Notes under the pieces: model-generated
What the model saw: the letters and a program-made list of their open reading frames with translations, nothing else
Databases searched by the model: none
Told to the model about the DNA's origin: nothing
In this document: positions 34,191 through 44,970 of the stretch, one piece after another
Numbering within the stretch: position 1 is the first letter of the stretch
Layout: every line of letters begins with the position of its first letter
Assembly (NCBI RefSeq): GCF_002356415.1
Contig: NZ_AP018338.1
Coordinates: forward strand, 248,001 to 312,000
Reading direction: 5' to 3'
Origin: Streptococcus oralis subsp. tigurinus
GTDB taxonomy: Bacteria; Bacillota; Bacilli; Lactobacillales; Streptococcaceae
Length of the DNA stretch: 64,000 nt
Translations under genes and position numbers: made by a program

Positions 34191-34381
34191 AAAAAGCAAT
34201 CATCTATTTCTTTATCGGCCTGTCACTCTTGGTATGGTTAGTGGAAATGTTTACTGGTTGGTTTGACCAAACCTTGTTTCGCCAATTTATTCGTGGTGCC
34301 TGGGGTTTTGGATTTATGATTTTCGTCGTTTTCCCTATGGGAATGAAGTGGTTGAAAGGAGAATCTCATGACTGTGATTAA
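34187..34381 (+). CDS. Small membrane protein 2 of the TCS11-like operon
   Basis: A 64-residue protein with two hydrophobic segments (IIYFFIGLSLLVWLVEMFTG and FGFMIFVVFPMGMKWL) and a short polar tail. It starts within the end of the preceding gene (ATGA overlap) and its own end overlaps the ABC ATPase gene by 14 bp, so translation is tightly coupled. No family is recognised. Confidence 0.75.
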   Translation: MKKAIIYFFIGLSLLVWLVEMFTGWFDQTLFRQFIRGAWGFGFMIFVVFPMGMKWLKGESHDCD

Positions 34382-35243
34382 AGTTGAGAAATTAAGTAAG
34401 AAGATAAAAGACAAGGAGATCTTGCGGAACATCTCCTTTGAAATCAACGATGGTGAATGTGTCGCCTTGATCGGGCCTAACGGAGCAGGAAAAACAACCT
34501 TGATTGATTGTCTCTTGGGCGACAAGTTCATGAGCTCAGGTCAGGTCGCCATTCAAGGATTTGCGCCAACAGATCCTCGATTAAAGCAGCTTATTTCTGT
34601 CTTGCCTCAAGAAAATACGGTGGTTCAAGACTTGAAAGTGAAAGAACTCTTATCCTTCTTTCAATCAATCTATCCAAACAGTCTTTCAGACAAAGAAATT
34701 GATGACTTGCTAAGATTCTCAGACAAGCAGAAAAATCAGTTAGCGGGCAAGCTGTCTGGTGGGCAAAAACGTTTGTTCTCTTTTGTGTTGTCTTTAATAG
34801 GTCGTCCAAAAATTCTATTTTTAGATGAGCCGACTGCTGCAATGGATACCTCTACACGTCAGCATTTTTGGGAAATTGTCAATCAGTTAAAGCAAAATGG
34901 TGTCACCATTGTCTATTCTTCTCACTATATCGAAGAGGTAGAGCATACGGCTGACCGCATTTTGGTCCTTCACAAGGGTGAATTGATTCGCGATACGACG
35001 CCTTATGCTATGCGTGGTGAAGAACAAGAAAAACACTTTACGGTACCACTAACTTATCAGGAAGTTATCAGCACTTTGGACCAGATTCAAGAGCTTGAAA
35101 TCAAGCAAAATGCTCTTTCCTTCACAACCAAAGAAGCCAGCCAGGTATGGAAAGTCTTGCAAGAACAGGGCTGCATGATCGAAGAAATTGAAGTTCGCAA
35201 TCGAACTCTCTTAGACAGTATCTTCGAAACGACTCAAGACTAA
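34368..35243 (+). CDS. ABC transporter ATP-binding protein
   Basis: A 291-residue ATPase subunit: Walker A GPNGAGKTT near residue 36, Q-loop PQENTVVQD, signature LSGGQKR and Walker B LFLDEPTAAMD. The C-terminal 80 residues form an extra domain common in drug/antibiotic ABC-2 exporters. AAAGGAGA precedes ATG 34368. It pairs with the permease that follows 12 bp downstream. Resembles the ABC unit linked to pneumococcal TCS11; substrate unknown. Confidence 0.92.
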   Translation: MTVIKVEKLSKKIKDKEILRNISFEINDGECVALIGPNGAGKTTLIDCLLGDKFMSSGQVAIQGFAPTDPRLKQLISVLPQENTVVQDLKVKELLSFFQSIYPNSLSDKEIDDLLRFSDKQKNQLAGKLSGGQKRLFSFVLSLIGRPKILFLDEPTAAMDTSTRQHFWEIVNQLKQNGVTIVYSSHYIEEVEHTADRILVLHKGELIRDTTPYAMRGEEQEKHFTVPLTYQEVISTLDQIQELEIKQNALSFTTKEASQVWKVLQEQGCMIEEIEVRNRTLLDSIFETTQD

Positions 35244-35255
35244 AGGAGATTGACG

Positions 35256-35990
35256 ATGAAAAATATGACAAGTCTCATGAAAGTGGAAATCATTCTGATG
35301 AAACGGCAAGCAGTCTACTACTTGCTATCCATCGGACTTCCAAGTGTGTTTTACCTTATCTTTTCTGGTATGATGTTAGGGTCAGATATTCCAGAAATTG
35401 CTCTTCAAGCCTATCTTTTTGCCATGACGCTCTTTAGTATCATGTCAAGTGCTTTTTTCAGTATCCCAAGCACACTCGAGTCTGATAAGACGAACAACTG
35501 GCAAAAATTGATTCAACATTCTCCTGTTTCTATGGTAGAATATTATGTATCAAAACTGTTCAGCACTCTGCTAACTTTCTTGTTATCAATTATAGTTGTC
35601 TTTTCAGTAGGTCATTTTGTCCGCGGGGTTACTCTACCTTGGCTTGACTGGTTGGTGATTGGAGTTATGTTGCTGGTCGGAAGCGTGGTCTTTATCAGCA
35701 TGGGGGTCTTGGTGAGCTTGCTTCCTAGTGCTCAATTGATGACGGTTATTGGAAATATTGCCTATATTGCTTTGGCTGTCCTAGGTGGACTCTGGTTCCC
35801 TTTGAGTTCCTTCCCAGAATGGCTCCAATCCATTGGAAAACTGACCCCAACCTATCAACTGATGCAGGTTGTCTCTACTTATTTGGAGCACCACGAATTT
35901 AATATTCTTGCTGCCTTGGTTGTACTAGGTTATACAGTTTTCTTTGGTGTACTGGTAATCCAGCTGAAAAAACGGATTGAGGTAAAATAA
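35256..35990 (+). CDS. ABC-2 type permease
   Basis: A 244-residue membrane protein with six hydrophobic segments and the ABC-2 layout (N-terminal MKVEIILMKRQAVYYLLSIGLPSVFYLIF; C-terminal AVLGGLWFPLSSFPEWLQSIGKLTPTYQ). ATG 35256 is chosen, with AAAGGAG 7 bases upstream; the TTG at 35250 is unlikely. It forms the exporter with the preceding ATPase. The kinase gene starts 4 bp after its stop. Confidence 0.9.
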   Translation: MKNMTSLMKVEIILMKRQAVYYLLSIGLPSVFYLIFSGMMLGSDIPEIALQAYLFAMTLFSIMSSAFFSIPSTLESDKTNNWQKLIQHSPVSMVEYYVSKLFSTLLTFLLSIIVVFSVGHFVRGVTLPWLDWLVIGVMLLVGSVVFISMGVLVSLLPSAQLMTVIGNIAYIALAVLGGLWFPLSSFPEWLQSIGKLTPTYQLMQVVSTYLEHHEFNILAALVVLGYTVFFGVLVIQLKKRIEVK

Positions 35991-35994
35991 ATCT

Positions 35995-37092
35995 ATGTTG
36001 GAAAAATTTAAAAACATTCATTATATGTTTCATATTTCAATTGTGTTTATCATCTTTCCTATAGCGGGTGTTATCGTTGGAGATTACCCGCTTTTAACCT
36101 TGCTATGGACCCTACTATTTGTACTTGCCTTCTATTCGGTTTTAGCCAGTCAGAGTCGCACTGTGCTGTGGATGGCTTGGTGGATCATGCTTGCCTACAT
36201 TTTTTATACATCGGTTTGGCTGAGTTCGGGTTTCACCTGGTTTATCTTCTATTTATCCAATCTCCTTATTTATGAGCTGGATGAGATTTCTTTTCACTCT
36301 TGGCGTTTTGTCAGTTTTGTTGTCTTGCAACCGTTCATTCTGACCGGAATCTATATGGTCAGTCATGTTAGTCCCTGGGACCTCCTCTTTTTCTTGGTGA
36401 CCTTTATCTTTTCCGATGCACTGACCTTTGGTCTTTATCGAATTCGAGTGTCGGAGGAAATAAAAGAAGAAAAGATGAAACAAAATGCTAAGCTTAATCT
36501 TTTCTTGGCTGAAAATGAACGCAATCGTATCGGTCAGGATCTCCATGATAGTCTAGGTCATACCTTTGCTATGTTGAGTGTGAAGACGGACCTTGCCCTC
36601 CAACTTCTTCAGATGCAGGCTTATCCACAGGTGGAAAAGGAATTAAGAGAAATACAGCAAATTAGCAAAGAATCAATGCGTGAAGTTCGAACCATTGTGG
36701 AAAATCTTAAGTCTAGAACTTTGACATCAGAACTAGAGACTGTGAAAAAGATGTTAGAAATTGCTGGAATTGGGGTGGAAATAGCTAATCAACTAGATAC
36801 AGCTAGCTTAACTCAGGAATTGGAGTCAATGGCTTCCATGATTTTACTTGAGTTAGTGACCAATGTCATCAAACATGCTAAAGCGTCTAAAGTCTACTTA
36901 AAATTAGAACGGACAGAGAAAGAACTCATTCTAACAGTGAGAGATGATGGCTGTGGCTTTCCTTCTATAAAGGGGGATGAGCTCCATACAGTTCGAGATC
37001 GTGTTCTTCCATTTTTGGGAGATGTAAAGGTGATCAGTCAGAAGTGTCCAACAGAAGTGCAAGTACGACTACCTTATAAGGAGAGAAACTAA
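35995..37092 (+). CDS. Sensor histidine kinase, DesK/NarL type (TCS11-like)
   Basis: A 365-residue kinase: six membrane helices within residues 10-148 with short loops, HisKA_3 domain with His184 in [13 protein letters not shown], and HATPase domain ([24 protein letters not shown]). Kinases of this shape usually sense the membrane or their associated exporter. Length and operon content match pneumococcal HK11. The ribosome site is weak (GAGG about 14 bases upstream), so translation may depend on coupling to the permease gene. The regulator starts 1 bp after the stop. Confidence 0.9.
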   Translation: MLEKFKNIHYMFHISIVFIIFPIAGVIVGDYPLLTLLWTLLFVLAFYSVLASQSRTVLWMAWWIMLAYIFYTSVWLSSGFTWFIFYLSNLLIYELDEISFHSWRFVSFVVLQPFILTGIYMVSHVSPWDLLFFLVTFIFSDALTFGLYRIRVSEEIKEEKMKQNAKLNLFLAENERNRIGQDLHDSLGHTFAMLSVKTDLALQLLQMQAYPQVEKELREIQQISKESMREVRTIVENLKSRTLTSELETVKKMLEIAGIGVEIANQLDTASLTQELESMASMILLELVTNVIKHAKASKVYLKLERTEKELILTVRDDGCGFPSIKGDELHTVRDRVLPFLGDVKVISQKCPTEVQVRLPYKERN

Positions 37093-37093
37093 G

Positions 37094-37693
37094 ATGAAAC
37101 TACTTGTTGCAGAAGACCAAAGTATGTTGCGAGATGCCATGTGCCAGTTGCTTGCCTTTCAAGCGGATGTGGAGTCTGTCTTACAAGCCAAGGATGGGCA
37201 AGAAGCAATCCAACTCCTAGAAAAGGAGTCTGTCGATATCGCCATCCTTGACGTAGAAATGCCTGCTAAGACTGGCCTCGAAGTCTTGGAGTGGATACGA
37301 GCAGAAAAGTTAGAAACAAAGGTGGTTGTGGTGACAACCTTCAAGCGCCCTGGCTATTTTGAACGCGCGATTAAGGTTGGAGTGGATGCCTATGTCTTGA
37401 AAGAAAGAAGCATTGCAGACCTCATGCAAACCTTGCACACTGTCCTCGAAGGGCGCAAGGAGTATTCGCCTGAATTGATGGAAGTGGTGATGACGCATCC
37501 CAATCCGTTGACAGAACAAGAGGTTGCTGTCTTAAAGGGAATCGCTCAGGGTTTATCCAACCAAGAAATTGCAGACCAACTCTATCTATCAAACGGAACC
37601 GTCCGAAACTATGTCACTAATATTCTTTCGAAACTAGATGCAGGCAATCGTACAGAGGCAGCCAACATCGCAAACGAATCAGGTTGGCTTTGA
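37094..37693 (+). CDS. Response regulator, DesR/NarL type (TCS11-like)
   Basis: A 199-residue regulator: receiver domain with Asp53 ([13 protein letters not shown]), then a LuxR-type helix-turn-helix with recognition segment [22 protein letters not shown] precedes the ATG. Length and context match pneumococcal RR11. It most likely binds the palindrome at 33907 and activates its own operon. The recognition helix is very close to that of the regulator at 20142. Confidence 0.92.
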   Translation: MKLLVAEDQSMLRDAMCQLLAFQADVESVLQAKDGQEAIQLLEKESVDIAILDVEMPAKTGLEVLEWIRAEKLETKVVVVTTFKRPGYFERAIKVGVDAYVLKERSIADLMQTLHTVLEGRKEYSPELMEVVMTHPNPLTEQEVAVLKGIAQGLSNQEIADQLYLSNGTVRNYVTNILSKLDAGNRTEAANIANESGWL

Positions 37694-37747
37694 TAAGAAT
37701 GCTAAAAACATCTCAAACGAATGTTTAATTGAAGGAAAACCATACTA

Positions 37748-37777
37748 GAAAGGAGGAGGCCAATTGCCTCCTTTTCT
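37748..37777 (+). terminator. Terminator after the TCS11-like operon
   Basis: GGAGGC (37755-37760) with GCCTCC (37766-37771), stem extended by weaker pairs, followed by TTTTCT. Confidence 0.7.
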
Positions 37778-37843
37778 GGTTTAGAAAAGGGGTGAAAGCT
37801 AGTGTCAAAGAGTGAAAAGATCAGAATAAAAATGAAAAATATC

Positions 37844-37873
37844 TTGACAATGAAGGAAAAATTGTGTTACAAT
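37844..37873 (+). promoter_or_regulatory. Promoter of rpsL-rpsG
   Basis: Consensus TTGACA (37844-37849), 18-bp spacer ending in TGT, TACAAT (37868-37873). Confidence 0.85.
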
Positions 37874-37879
37874 AATAGA

Positions 37880-38009
37880 CGGTACTTTTTACTTTTGGTC
37901 TCTCAAAAGTGTACAGGGACGTGCTGACAAATGTTGCAAAAGTACACACAGATGGTAGCTGTCACCAAGTGTATCATCACCAAAAATAAAAAAACACAGG
38001 AGAATGTAG
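37880..38009 (+). promoter_or_regulatory. Structured 5' leader of rpsL-rpsG
   Basis: About 130 untranslated bases. ACTTTTG (37891-37897) pairs with CAAAAGT (37904-37910), enclosed by GTACTTTT (37882-37889) with AAAAGTAC (37938-37945); further short helices are possible at 37950-37980. This may be a ribosomal-protein autoregulatory leader (inference). Nothing else is seen between 37778 and 38009. Confidence 0.5.
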
Positions 38010-38423
38010 ATGCCTACAATTAACCAATTGGTTCGCAAACCGCGTAAATCAAAAGTAGAAAAATCTAAATCACCAGCTTTGAACGTTGGTTACAACAGTC
38101 ATAAAAAAGTTCAAACAAACGTTTCTTCACCACAAAAACGTGGTGTTGCAACTCGTGTGGGAACAATGACACCTAAAAAACCTAACTCTGCCCTTCGTAA
38201 ATTTGCTCGTGTACGTTTGAGCAACCTTATCGAAGTTACTGCCTACATCCCAGGTATCGGACACAACTTGCAAGAGCACAGCGTGGTGCTTCTTCGTGGT
38301 GGACGTGTAAAAGACCTTCCAGGGGTACGTTACCATATCGTCCGTGGTGCACTTGATACTGCAGGTGTTAACGATCGTAAACAAGGCCGTTCTAAATACG
38401 GTACGAAACGTCCAAAAGCATAA
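38010..38423 (+). CDS. rpsL: Ribosomal protein S12
   Basis: A 137-residue protein of the decoding centre. It begins [13 protein letters not shown]; the segment [13 protein letters not shown] keeps the Lys whose change gives streptomycin resistance, and [26 protein letters not shown] is also wild type. ACAGGAGA precedes the ATG. It is the first gene of the str operon, 19 bp before rpsG. Confidence 0.98.
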   Translation: MPTINQLVRKPRKSKVEKSKSPALNVGYNSHKKVQTNVSSPQKRGVATRVGTMTPKKPNSALRKFARVRLSNLIEVTAYIPGIGHNLQEHSVVLLRGGRVKDLPGVRYHIVRGALDTAGVNDRKQGRSKYGTKRPKA

Positions 38424-38442
38424 GGAAAGGGGATAAAGAGAA

Positions 38443-38913
38443 ATGAGTCGTAAAAATAGAGCTCCAAAACGTGATGTATTGCCAGATCCGCTTTACAATT
38501 CACAACTAGTTACTCGTCTTATCAACCGCGTTATGCTTGACGGTAAACGTGGTACAGCTGCTTCAATCGTTTACGGTGCTTTTGAGCAAATCAAAGAAGC
38601 TACTGGTAACGATGCACTTGAAGTATTTGAAACAGCTATGGAAAACATCATGCCTGTACTTGAAGTACGTGCACGTCGTGTTGGTGGATCTAACTACCAA
38701 GTCCCAGTTGAAGTTCGTCCAGAACGTCGTACAACACTTGGACTTCGTTGGTTGGTAACCATCGCTCGCCTTCGTGGTGAACACACAATGCAAGACCGTC
38801 TTGCAAAAGAAATCTTGGATGCTGCGAACAACACAGGTGCAGCAGTTAAGAAACGTGAAGACACTCACCGTATGGCTGAAGCTAACCGTGCCTTCGCACA
38901 CTTCCGTTGGTAA
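38443..38913 (+). CDS. rpsG: Ribosomal protein S7
   Basis: A 156-residue 16S rRNA-binding assembly protein of the small subunit head ([38 protein letters not shown]). GGAAAGGGG precedes the ATG. It is co-transcribed with rpsL and followed by a terminator, so fusA is a separate unit here. Confidence 0.98.
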
Positions 38914-38956
38914 TAAAATGATACCAAGAGCGGTAAAGGCCCAAGGCAAAAATAGG

Positions 38957-39001
38957 AAACTGATGCAGTGTTCCGTGAACACAAAGCAGTTTATCTTTTT
39001 T
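38957..39001 (+). terminator. Terminator after rpsG
   Basis: Two stacked helices, AAACTG/CAGTTT (38957-38962 with 38987-38992) and GTGTTC/GAACAC (38968-38973 with 38977-38982), then a T run. Confidence 0.7.
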
Positions 39002-39111
39002 GCACCGGGCCTCGCTCGGGTTCAAATCAGCTAACTTGAGCTTTTAGCCCTAGTTCAACTCAACTTCCCATCTCACAAGTTGAAACCAACAAAAACAAGA
39101 TAAACATTGAG

Positions 39112-39140
39112 AACGGGTAGGTCCTGCCTATCCGTTTTTA
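39112..39140 (+). terminator. Second hairpin terminator between rpsG and fusA
   Basis: AACGGGTAGG (39112-39121) with CCTATCCGTT (39127-39136, one G-U pair), followed by T. It lies just before the fusA promoter. Confidence 0.75.
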
Positions 39141-39149
39141 TTAAAATCG

Positions 39150-39158
39150 TGTTATAAT
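39150..39158 (+). promoter_or_regulatory. Extended -10 promoter of fusA
   Basis: TGT-TATAAT at 39150-39158, 38 bp before the fusA ATG. A good -35 is not evident. Confidence 0.65.
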
Positions 39159-39196
39159 AGAATAGAAATCAAAAATAAATAGGAGAAACAAACCTC

Positions 39197-41278
39197 ATGG
39201 CACGCGAATTTTCACTTGAAAAAACTCGTAATATCGGTATCATGGCTCACGTCGATGCCGGTAAAACAACAACTACTGAGCGTATTCTTTACTACACTGG
39301 TAAAATCCACAAAATCGGTGAAACTCACGAAGGTGCGTCACAAATGGACTGGATGGAGCAAGAGCAAGAACGTGGTATCACTATCACATCTGCTGCGACA
39401 ACAGCTCAATGGAACAACCACCGCGTAAACATCATCGACACACCAGGGCACGTGGACTTCACAATTGAAGTACAACGTTCTCTTCGTGTATTGGACGGTG
39501 CGGTTACTGTTCTTGACTCACAATCAGGTGTTGAGCCTCAAACTGAAACAGTTTGGCGTCAAGCAACTGAGTACGGAGTTCCACGTATCGTATTTGCCAA
39601 CAAAATGGACAAAATCGGTGCTGACTTCCTTTACTCTGTAAGCACACTTCACGATCGTCTTCAAGCAAATGCACACCCAATTCAATTGCCAATCGGTGCT
39701 GAAGATGACTTCCGTGGTATCATCGACTTGATCAAGATGAAAGCTGAAATCTATACAAACGACCTTGGTACAGATATCCTTGAAGAGGATATTCCAGCTG
39801 AATATCTTGAACAAGCACAAGAATACCGTGAAAAATTGATCGAAGCAGTTGCTGAAACTGACGAAGAATTGATGATGAAATATCTCGAAGGTGAAGAAAT
39901 CACTAACGAAGAATTGAAAGCGGGTATCCGTAAAGCGACTATCAACGTTGAATTCTTCCCAGTATTGTGTGGTTCTGCCTTCAAGAACAAAGGTGTTCAA
40001 TTGATGCTTGATGCGGTTATCGACTACCTTCCAAGCCCACTTGATATCCCAGCGATCAAAGGTATTAATCCAGATACAGACGAAGAAGAAACTCGTCCAG
40101 CATCTGACGAAGAGCCATTCGCAGCTCTTGCCTTCAAGATCATGACAGACCCATTCGTAGGTCGTTTGACCTTCTTCCGTGTATACTCAGGTGTTCTTCA
40201 ATCAGGTTCATACGTGTTAAACACATCTAAAGGTAAACGTGAACGTATCGGACGTATCCTTCAAATGCACGCTAACAGCCGTAAAGAAATCGACACTGTT
40301 TACTCAGGTGATATCGCTGCTGCCGTTGGTTTGAAAGATACGACAACTGGTGACTCATTGACTGATGAAAAAGCTAAAATCATCCTTGAATCAATCGACG
40401 TTCCAGAACCAGTTATCCAATTGATGGTTGAGCCAAAATCTAAAGCAGACCAAGACAAGATGGGTATCGCTCTTCAAAAATTGGCTGAAGAAGATCCAAC
40501 ATTCCGCGTTGAAACAAACGTTGAAACTGGTGAAACAGTTATCTCTGGTATGGGTGAGCTTCACCTTGACGTCCTTGTTGACCGTATGCGTCGTGAGTTT
40601 AAAGTTGAAGCGAACGTAGGTGCTCCTCAAGTATCTTACCGTGAAACATTCCGCGCTTCTACTCAAGCACGTGGATTCTTCAAACGTCAGTCTGGTGGTA
40701 AAGGTCAATTCGGTGATGTATGGATTGAATTTACTCCAAACGAAGAAGGTAAAGGATTCGAATTTGAAAACGCAATCGTCGGTGGTGTGGTTCCTCGTGA
40801 ATTTATCCCAGCGGTTGAAAAAGGTCTTGTAGAAGCAATGGCTAACGGTGTTCTTGCAGGTTACCCAATTGTTGACGTTAAAGCTAAACTTTACGATGGT
40901 TCATACCACGATGTCGACTCATCTGAAACTGCCTTCAAGATTGCTGCATCTCTTGCACTTAAAGAAGCTGCTAAGACTGCACAACCAGCTATCCTTGAAC
41001 CAATGATGCTTGTAACAATCACTGTTCCAGAAGAAAACCTTGGTGATGTTATGGGTCACGTAACTGCTCGTCGTGGACGTGTAGATGGTATGGAAGCACA
41101 CGGTAACAGCCAAATCGTTCGTGCTTACGTTCCACTTGCTGAAATGTTCGGTTACGCAACAGTTCTTCGTTCTGCATCTCAAGGACGTGGTACATTCATG
41201 ATGGTATTTGACCACTATGAAGATGTACCTAAGTCAGTACAAGAAGAAATCATTAAGAAAAACAAAGGTGAAGAATAA
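39197..41278 (+). CDS. fusA: Elongation factor G
   Basis: A 693-residue translational GTPase that moves tRNA and mRNA through the ribosome. GTPase motifs: [10 protein letters not shown] (G1), DTPGH (G3) and NKMD (G4), with switch [12 protein letters not shown]. Domains II-V follow in normal order ([17 protein letters not shown] and the C-terminal [15 protein letters not shown]). TAGGAGAA precedes the ATG. It is a single-gene unit with promoter and terminator. Confidence 0.98.
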   Translation: MAREFSLEKTRNIGIMAHVDAGKTTTTERILYYTGKIHKIGETHEGASQMDWMEQEQERGITITSAATTAQWNNHRVNIIDTPGHVDFTIEVQRSLRVLDGAVTVLDSQSGVEPQTETVWRQATEYGVPRIVFANKMDKIGADFLYSVSTLHDRLQANAHPIQLPIGAEDDFRGIIDLIKMKAEIYTNDLGTDILEEDIPAEYLEQAQEYREKLIEAVAETDEELMMKYLEGEEITNEELKAGIRKATINVEFFPVLCGSAFKNKGVQLMLDAVIDYLPSPLDIPAIKGINPDTDEEETRPASDEEPFAALAFKIMTDPFVGRLTFFRVYSGVLQSGSYVLNTSKGKRERIGRILQMHANSRKEIDTVYSGDIAAAVGLKDTTTGDSLTDEKAKIILESIDVPEPVIQLMVEPKSKADQDKMGIALQKLAEEDPTFRVETNVETGETVISGMGELHLDVLVDRMRREFKVEANVGAPQVSYRETFRASTQARGFFKRQSGGKGQFGDVWIEFTPNEEGKGFEFENAIVGGVVPREFIPAVEKGLVEAMANGVLAGYPIVDVKAKLYDGSYHDVDSSETAFKIAASLALKEAAKTAQPAILEPMMLVTITVPEENLGDVMGHVTARRGRVDGMEAHGNSQIVRAYVPLAEMFGYATVLRSASQGRGTFMMVFDHYEDVPKSVQEEIIKKNKGEE

Positions 41279-41294
41279 TCTGTCTTCGCAATAG

Positions 41295-41324
41295 AAGGAA
41301 GTCACATAGTGGTTTCCTTTTTTA
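41295..41324 (+). terminator. Terminator after fusA
   Basis: Eleven-base stem (41295-41305 with 41309-41319, two G-U pairs), then a T run. Confidence 0.85.
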
Positions 41325-41515
41325 TTACCTTTATTTCACACAGATTTGCTGAATATATTATGGAAATTTAGGAATTAAATGAAAATCTTGCCAACTTCCA
41401 TCCCATGTACGAAGAAATTAGACTGATTTAATAAATGAAAGTAAGGAAAAGTTCCTTATTTTGATGATATGTTAATAAAAATGATAAAAAAGTTCATAAA
41501 TACACTTTTAGATAG
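41325..41515. other. Non-coding AT-rich stretch before ilvB
   Basis: No gene was found. One small hairpin TAAGGAA/TTCCTTA (41442-41448 with 41452-41458) is present. There is no T-box or other leader motif for amino-acid control; regulation seems to rest on the CodY-like box that follows. Confidence 0.6.
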
Positions 41516-41530
41516 AAAATTCAGAAAATT
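41516..41530 (+). promoter_or_regulatory. CodY-like box upstream of ilvB
   Basis: AAAATTCAGAAAATT matches the CodY consensus AATTTTCWGAAAATT in 13 of 15 positions. It ends 12 bp before the -35. CodY repression of ilv genes is established in streptococci. Confidence 0.75.
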
Positions 41531-41542
41531 GCTTCTTTTGTC

Positions 41543-41570
41543 TTGAAAATTTTTGAAAAAATGGTATGAT
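41543..41570 (+). promoter_or_regulatory. Promoter of the ilv operon
   Basis: TTGAAA (41543-41548), 16-bp spacer ending in TGG, TATGAT (41565-41570). The spacer contains a second weak CodY-like sequence (AATTTTTGAAAAAAT). Confidence 0.75.
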
Positions 41571-41608
41571 AGTAACAAGCTATTTTTAAGAGAAGAGAAA
41601 GGGGAACA

Positions 41609-43309
41609 ATGGAGAAAATCAGTTTAGAATCTCCTAAGACGGGGTCGGATCTAGTTTTGGAAACACTTCGTGATTTAGGAATTGATACCATATTTGGCTA
41701 TCCTGGTGGTGCAGTCTTGCCTTTGTATGATGCGATATATAATTTTAAAGGCATTCGCCACATTTTAGGACGCCATGAGCAAGGTTGTTTGCACGAAGCT
41801 GAAGGATATGCCAAATCAACTGGAAAGTTGGGTGTTGCCGTCGTCACGAGCGGACCGGGAGCGACAAATGCCATTACAGGGATTGCAGATGCCATGAGCG
41901 ATAGCGTTCCCCTTTTGGTCTTTACGGGTCAGGTGGCGCGAGCAGGGATTGGAAAGGATGCCTTTCAGGAGGCGGATATCGTGGGAATTACCATGCCAAT
42001 CACTAAGTACAATTACCAAGTTCGTGAGACGGCAGATATTCCTCGCATCATTACGGAAGCTGTTCATATCGCAACGACAGGTCGTCCAGGGCCTGTCGTG
42101 ATTGACCTACCAAAAGACGTATCTGCCTTAGAGACAGATTTCATCTATTCACCCGAAGTGAATTTACCAAGCTATCAGCCGACTCTGGAGCCAAATGACA
42201 TGCAAATCAAGAAGATCTTGAAGCAATTGTCAAAAGCCAAGAAACCTGTTTTATTAGCAGGTGGTGGAGTTAGTTATGCAGAAGCAGCTACAGAACTCAA
42301 TGAGTTTGCTGAACGCTACCAAATCCCAGTAGTAACCAGTCTTTTAGGGCAAGGTACGATTGCAACGAATCATCCGCTCTTTCTTGGAATGGGAGGCATG
42401 CACGGGTCTTTCGCGGCTAATATTGCCATGACGGAAGCCGACTTTATGATTAGTATTGGTTGTCGTTTCGATGATCGCTTGACCGGAAATCCTAAGACCT
42501 TTGCTAAAAATGCCAAGGTTGCTCATATCGACATTGATCCAGCCGAGATTGGTAAGATTATCAGAGAAGATATTCCTGTGGTGGGCGATGCTAAGAAAGC
42601 CTTGCAGATGCTGTTGGCAGAACCAACTGTTCATAACAATACTGAGAAATGGATTGAAAAAGTCACCAAGGACAAGAATCGAGTTCGTTCTTATGATAAG
42701 AAAGAACGTGTGGTTCAACCTCAGGCTGTTATTGAATGCATCGGTGAGTTGACGAATGGAGATGCCATTGTTGTAACTGACGTTGGTCAACACCAAATGT
42801 GGACGGCTCAGTATTATCCTTACCAAAATGAGCGCCAGTTAGTCACTTCAGGTGGTTTAGGTACCATGGGATTTGGAGTTCCTGCAGCTATCGGAGCTAA
42901 GATTGCCAATCCGGAAAAAGAAGTCATCCTTTTTGTCGGTGATGGTGGCTTCCAGATGACCAATCAGGAACTAGCTATTTTGAACATTTACAAGGTACCG
43001 ATTAAGGTTGTCATGTTGAATAACCACTCCCTAGGAATGGTTCGTCAGTGGCAGGAATCCTTCTATGAGGGTAGAACTTCCGAGTCAGTCTTTGATACAC
43101 TTCCTGATTTCCAGTTGATGGCACAGGCTTACGGCATCAAAAACTATAAATTTGATAATCCGGAGACGCTAGAGAAGGATCTAGAAGTCATTCTGGAGGA
43201 TGTGCCGATGTTTATCGAGGTGGATATTTCTCGTAAGGAACAGGTTTTACCGATGGTACCAGCTGGTAAGAGCAATCATGAGATGTTGGGGGTGAAGTTC
43301 CATGCGTAG
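41609..43309 (+). CDS. ilvB: Acetolactate synthase large subunit
   Basis: Catalyses the first common step of branched-chain amino-acid synthesis (two pyruvate to acetolactate). It has 566 residues with three domains: N-terminal ThDP-binding (FGYPGGAVLPLYDAI and the Glu in RHEQG), central FAD/DHS-like, and C-terminal ThDP domain with GDGGFQM...NN. AAAGGGG precedes the ATG. It overlaps ilvN by 8 bp, so catalytic and regulatory subunits are made together. Confidence 0.96.
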   Translation: MEKISLESPKTGSDLVLETLRDLGIDTIFGYPGGAVLPLYDAIYNFKGIRHILGRHEQGCLHEAEGYAKSTGKLGVAVVTSGPGATNAITGIADAMSDSVPLLVFTGQVARAGIGKDAFQEADIVGITMPITKYNYQVRETADIPRIITEAVHIATTGRPGPVVIDLPKDVSALETDFIYSPEVNLPSYQPTLEPNDMQIKKILKQLSKAKKPVLLAGGGVSYAEAATELNEFAERYQIPVVTSLLGQGTIATNHPLFLGMGGMHGSFAANIAMTEADFMISIGCRFDDRLTGNPKTFAKNAKVAHIDIDPAEIGKIIREDIPVVGDAKKALQMLLAEPTVHNNTEKWIEKVTKDKNRVRSYDKKERVVQPQAVIECIGELTNGDAIVVTDVGQHQMWTAQYYPYQNERQLVTSGGLGTMGFGVPAAIGAKIANPEKEVILFVGDGGFQMTNQELAILNIYKVPIKVVMLNNHSLGMVRQWQESFYEGRTSESVFDTLPDFQLMAQAYGIKNYKFDNPETLEKDLEVILEDVPMFIEVDISRKEQVLPMVPAGKSNHEMLGVKFHA

Positions 43310-43777
43310 AATGTTAACAGCAAAACTACAAAATCGTTCAGGAGTCCTCAATCGTTTTACAGGTGTCCTTTCACGTCGTCAAGTCAATATTGAGAGTATC
43401 TCAGTTGGTGCGACAGAGAATCCTGATGTATCACGGATTACCATCATTATCGATGTAGCTTCACACGATGAAGTAGAGCAAATCATTAAACAACTGAATC
43501 GTCAGATTGATGTGATTCGCATTCGAGATATCACAGATAAACCACACTTGGAAAGAGAAGTTATCTTGGTGAAGGTATCTGCTCCTGCTGAAAAACGTGC
43601 AGAAATCTTGGCCATTATCCAACCTTTCCGTGCAACGGTAGTAGATGTGGCTCCAAGCTCCATCACTATCCAGATGACTGGAAATGCTGAAAAGAGTGAA
43701 GCTTTATTGCGAGTGATTCGACCATATGGTATTAAAAATATCGCTCGTACGGGTGCAACTGGATTTACCCGCGACTA

Positions 43778-43778
<1 letters not shown>
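43302..43778 (+). CDS. ilvN: Acetolactate synthase small (regulatory) subunit
   Basis: A 158-residue protein with an N-terminal ACT domain (LTAKLQNRSGVLNRFTGVLSRRQVNIESISVG) that binds valine for feedback inhibition, and a C-terminal domain that binds IlvB. A GGGGGTGAAG site lies inside the end of ilvB. Confidence 0.95.
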
Positions 43779-44891
<1,113 letters not shown>

Positions 44892-44913
44892 TTCTTGTGA
44901 AGAAAAACAGAAG

Positions 44914-44943
44914 GCGAGTTGGGGGTGCCTAACTCGCTTTTTA
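44914..44943 (+). terminator. Terminator or attenuator between ilvC and ilvA
   Basis: GCGAGTT (44914-44920) with AACTCGC (44931-44937), followed by T. No separate ilvA promoter is obvious, so ilvA may depend on partial read-through. Confidence 0.75.
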
Positions 44944-44970
44944 TCTTAAACAGTATTTGAGGAGGGGGCA

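Noticed and set aside
39010..39035. tRNA T-loop-like sequence GGTTCAAATC between rpsG and fusA
   Set aside because: The five bases on either side do not pair, and no acceptor, D or anticodon arms are present, so it is not a tRNA or a clear remnant.
39524..40000. Long minus-strand open frame inside fusA (158 codons)
   Set aside because: It is a shadow of biased fusA codons, has no ribosome site and encodes a Phe/Cys-rich sequence without a family. The same applies to the 209-codon frame opposite ilvC and the frames opposite rpoB and rpoC.
41325..41608. T-box or riboswitch upstream of ilvB
   Set aside because: No T-box sequence or terminator/antiterminator pair is seen in the region; only a CodY-like box and a small hairpin.
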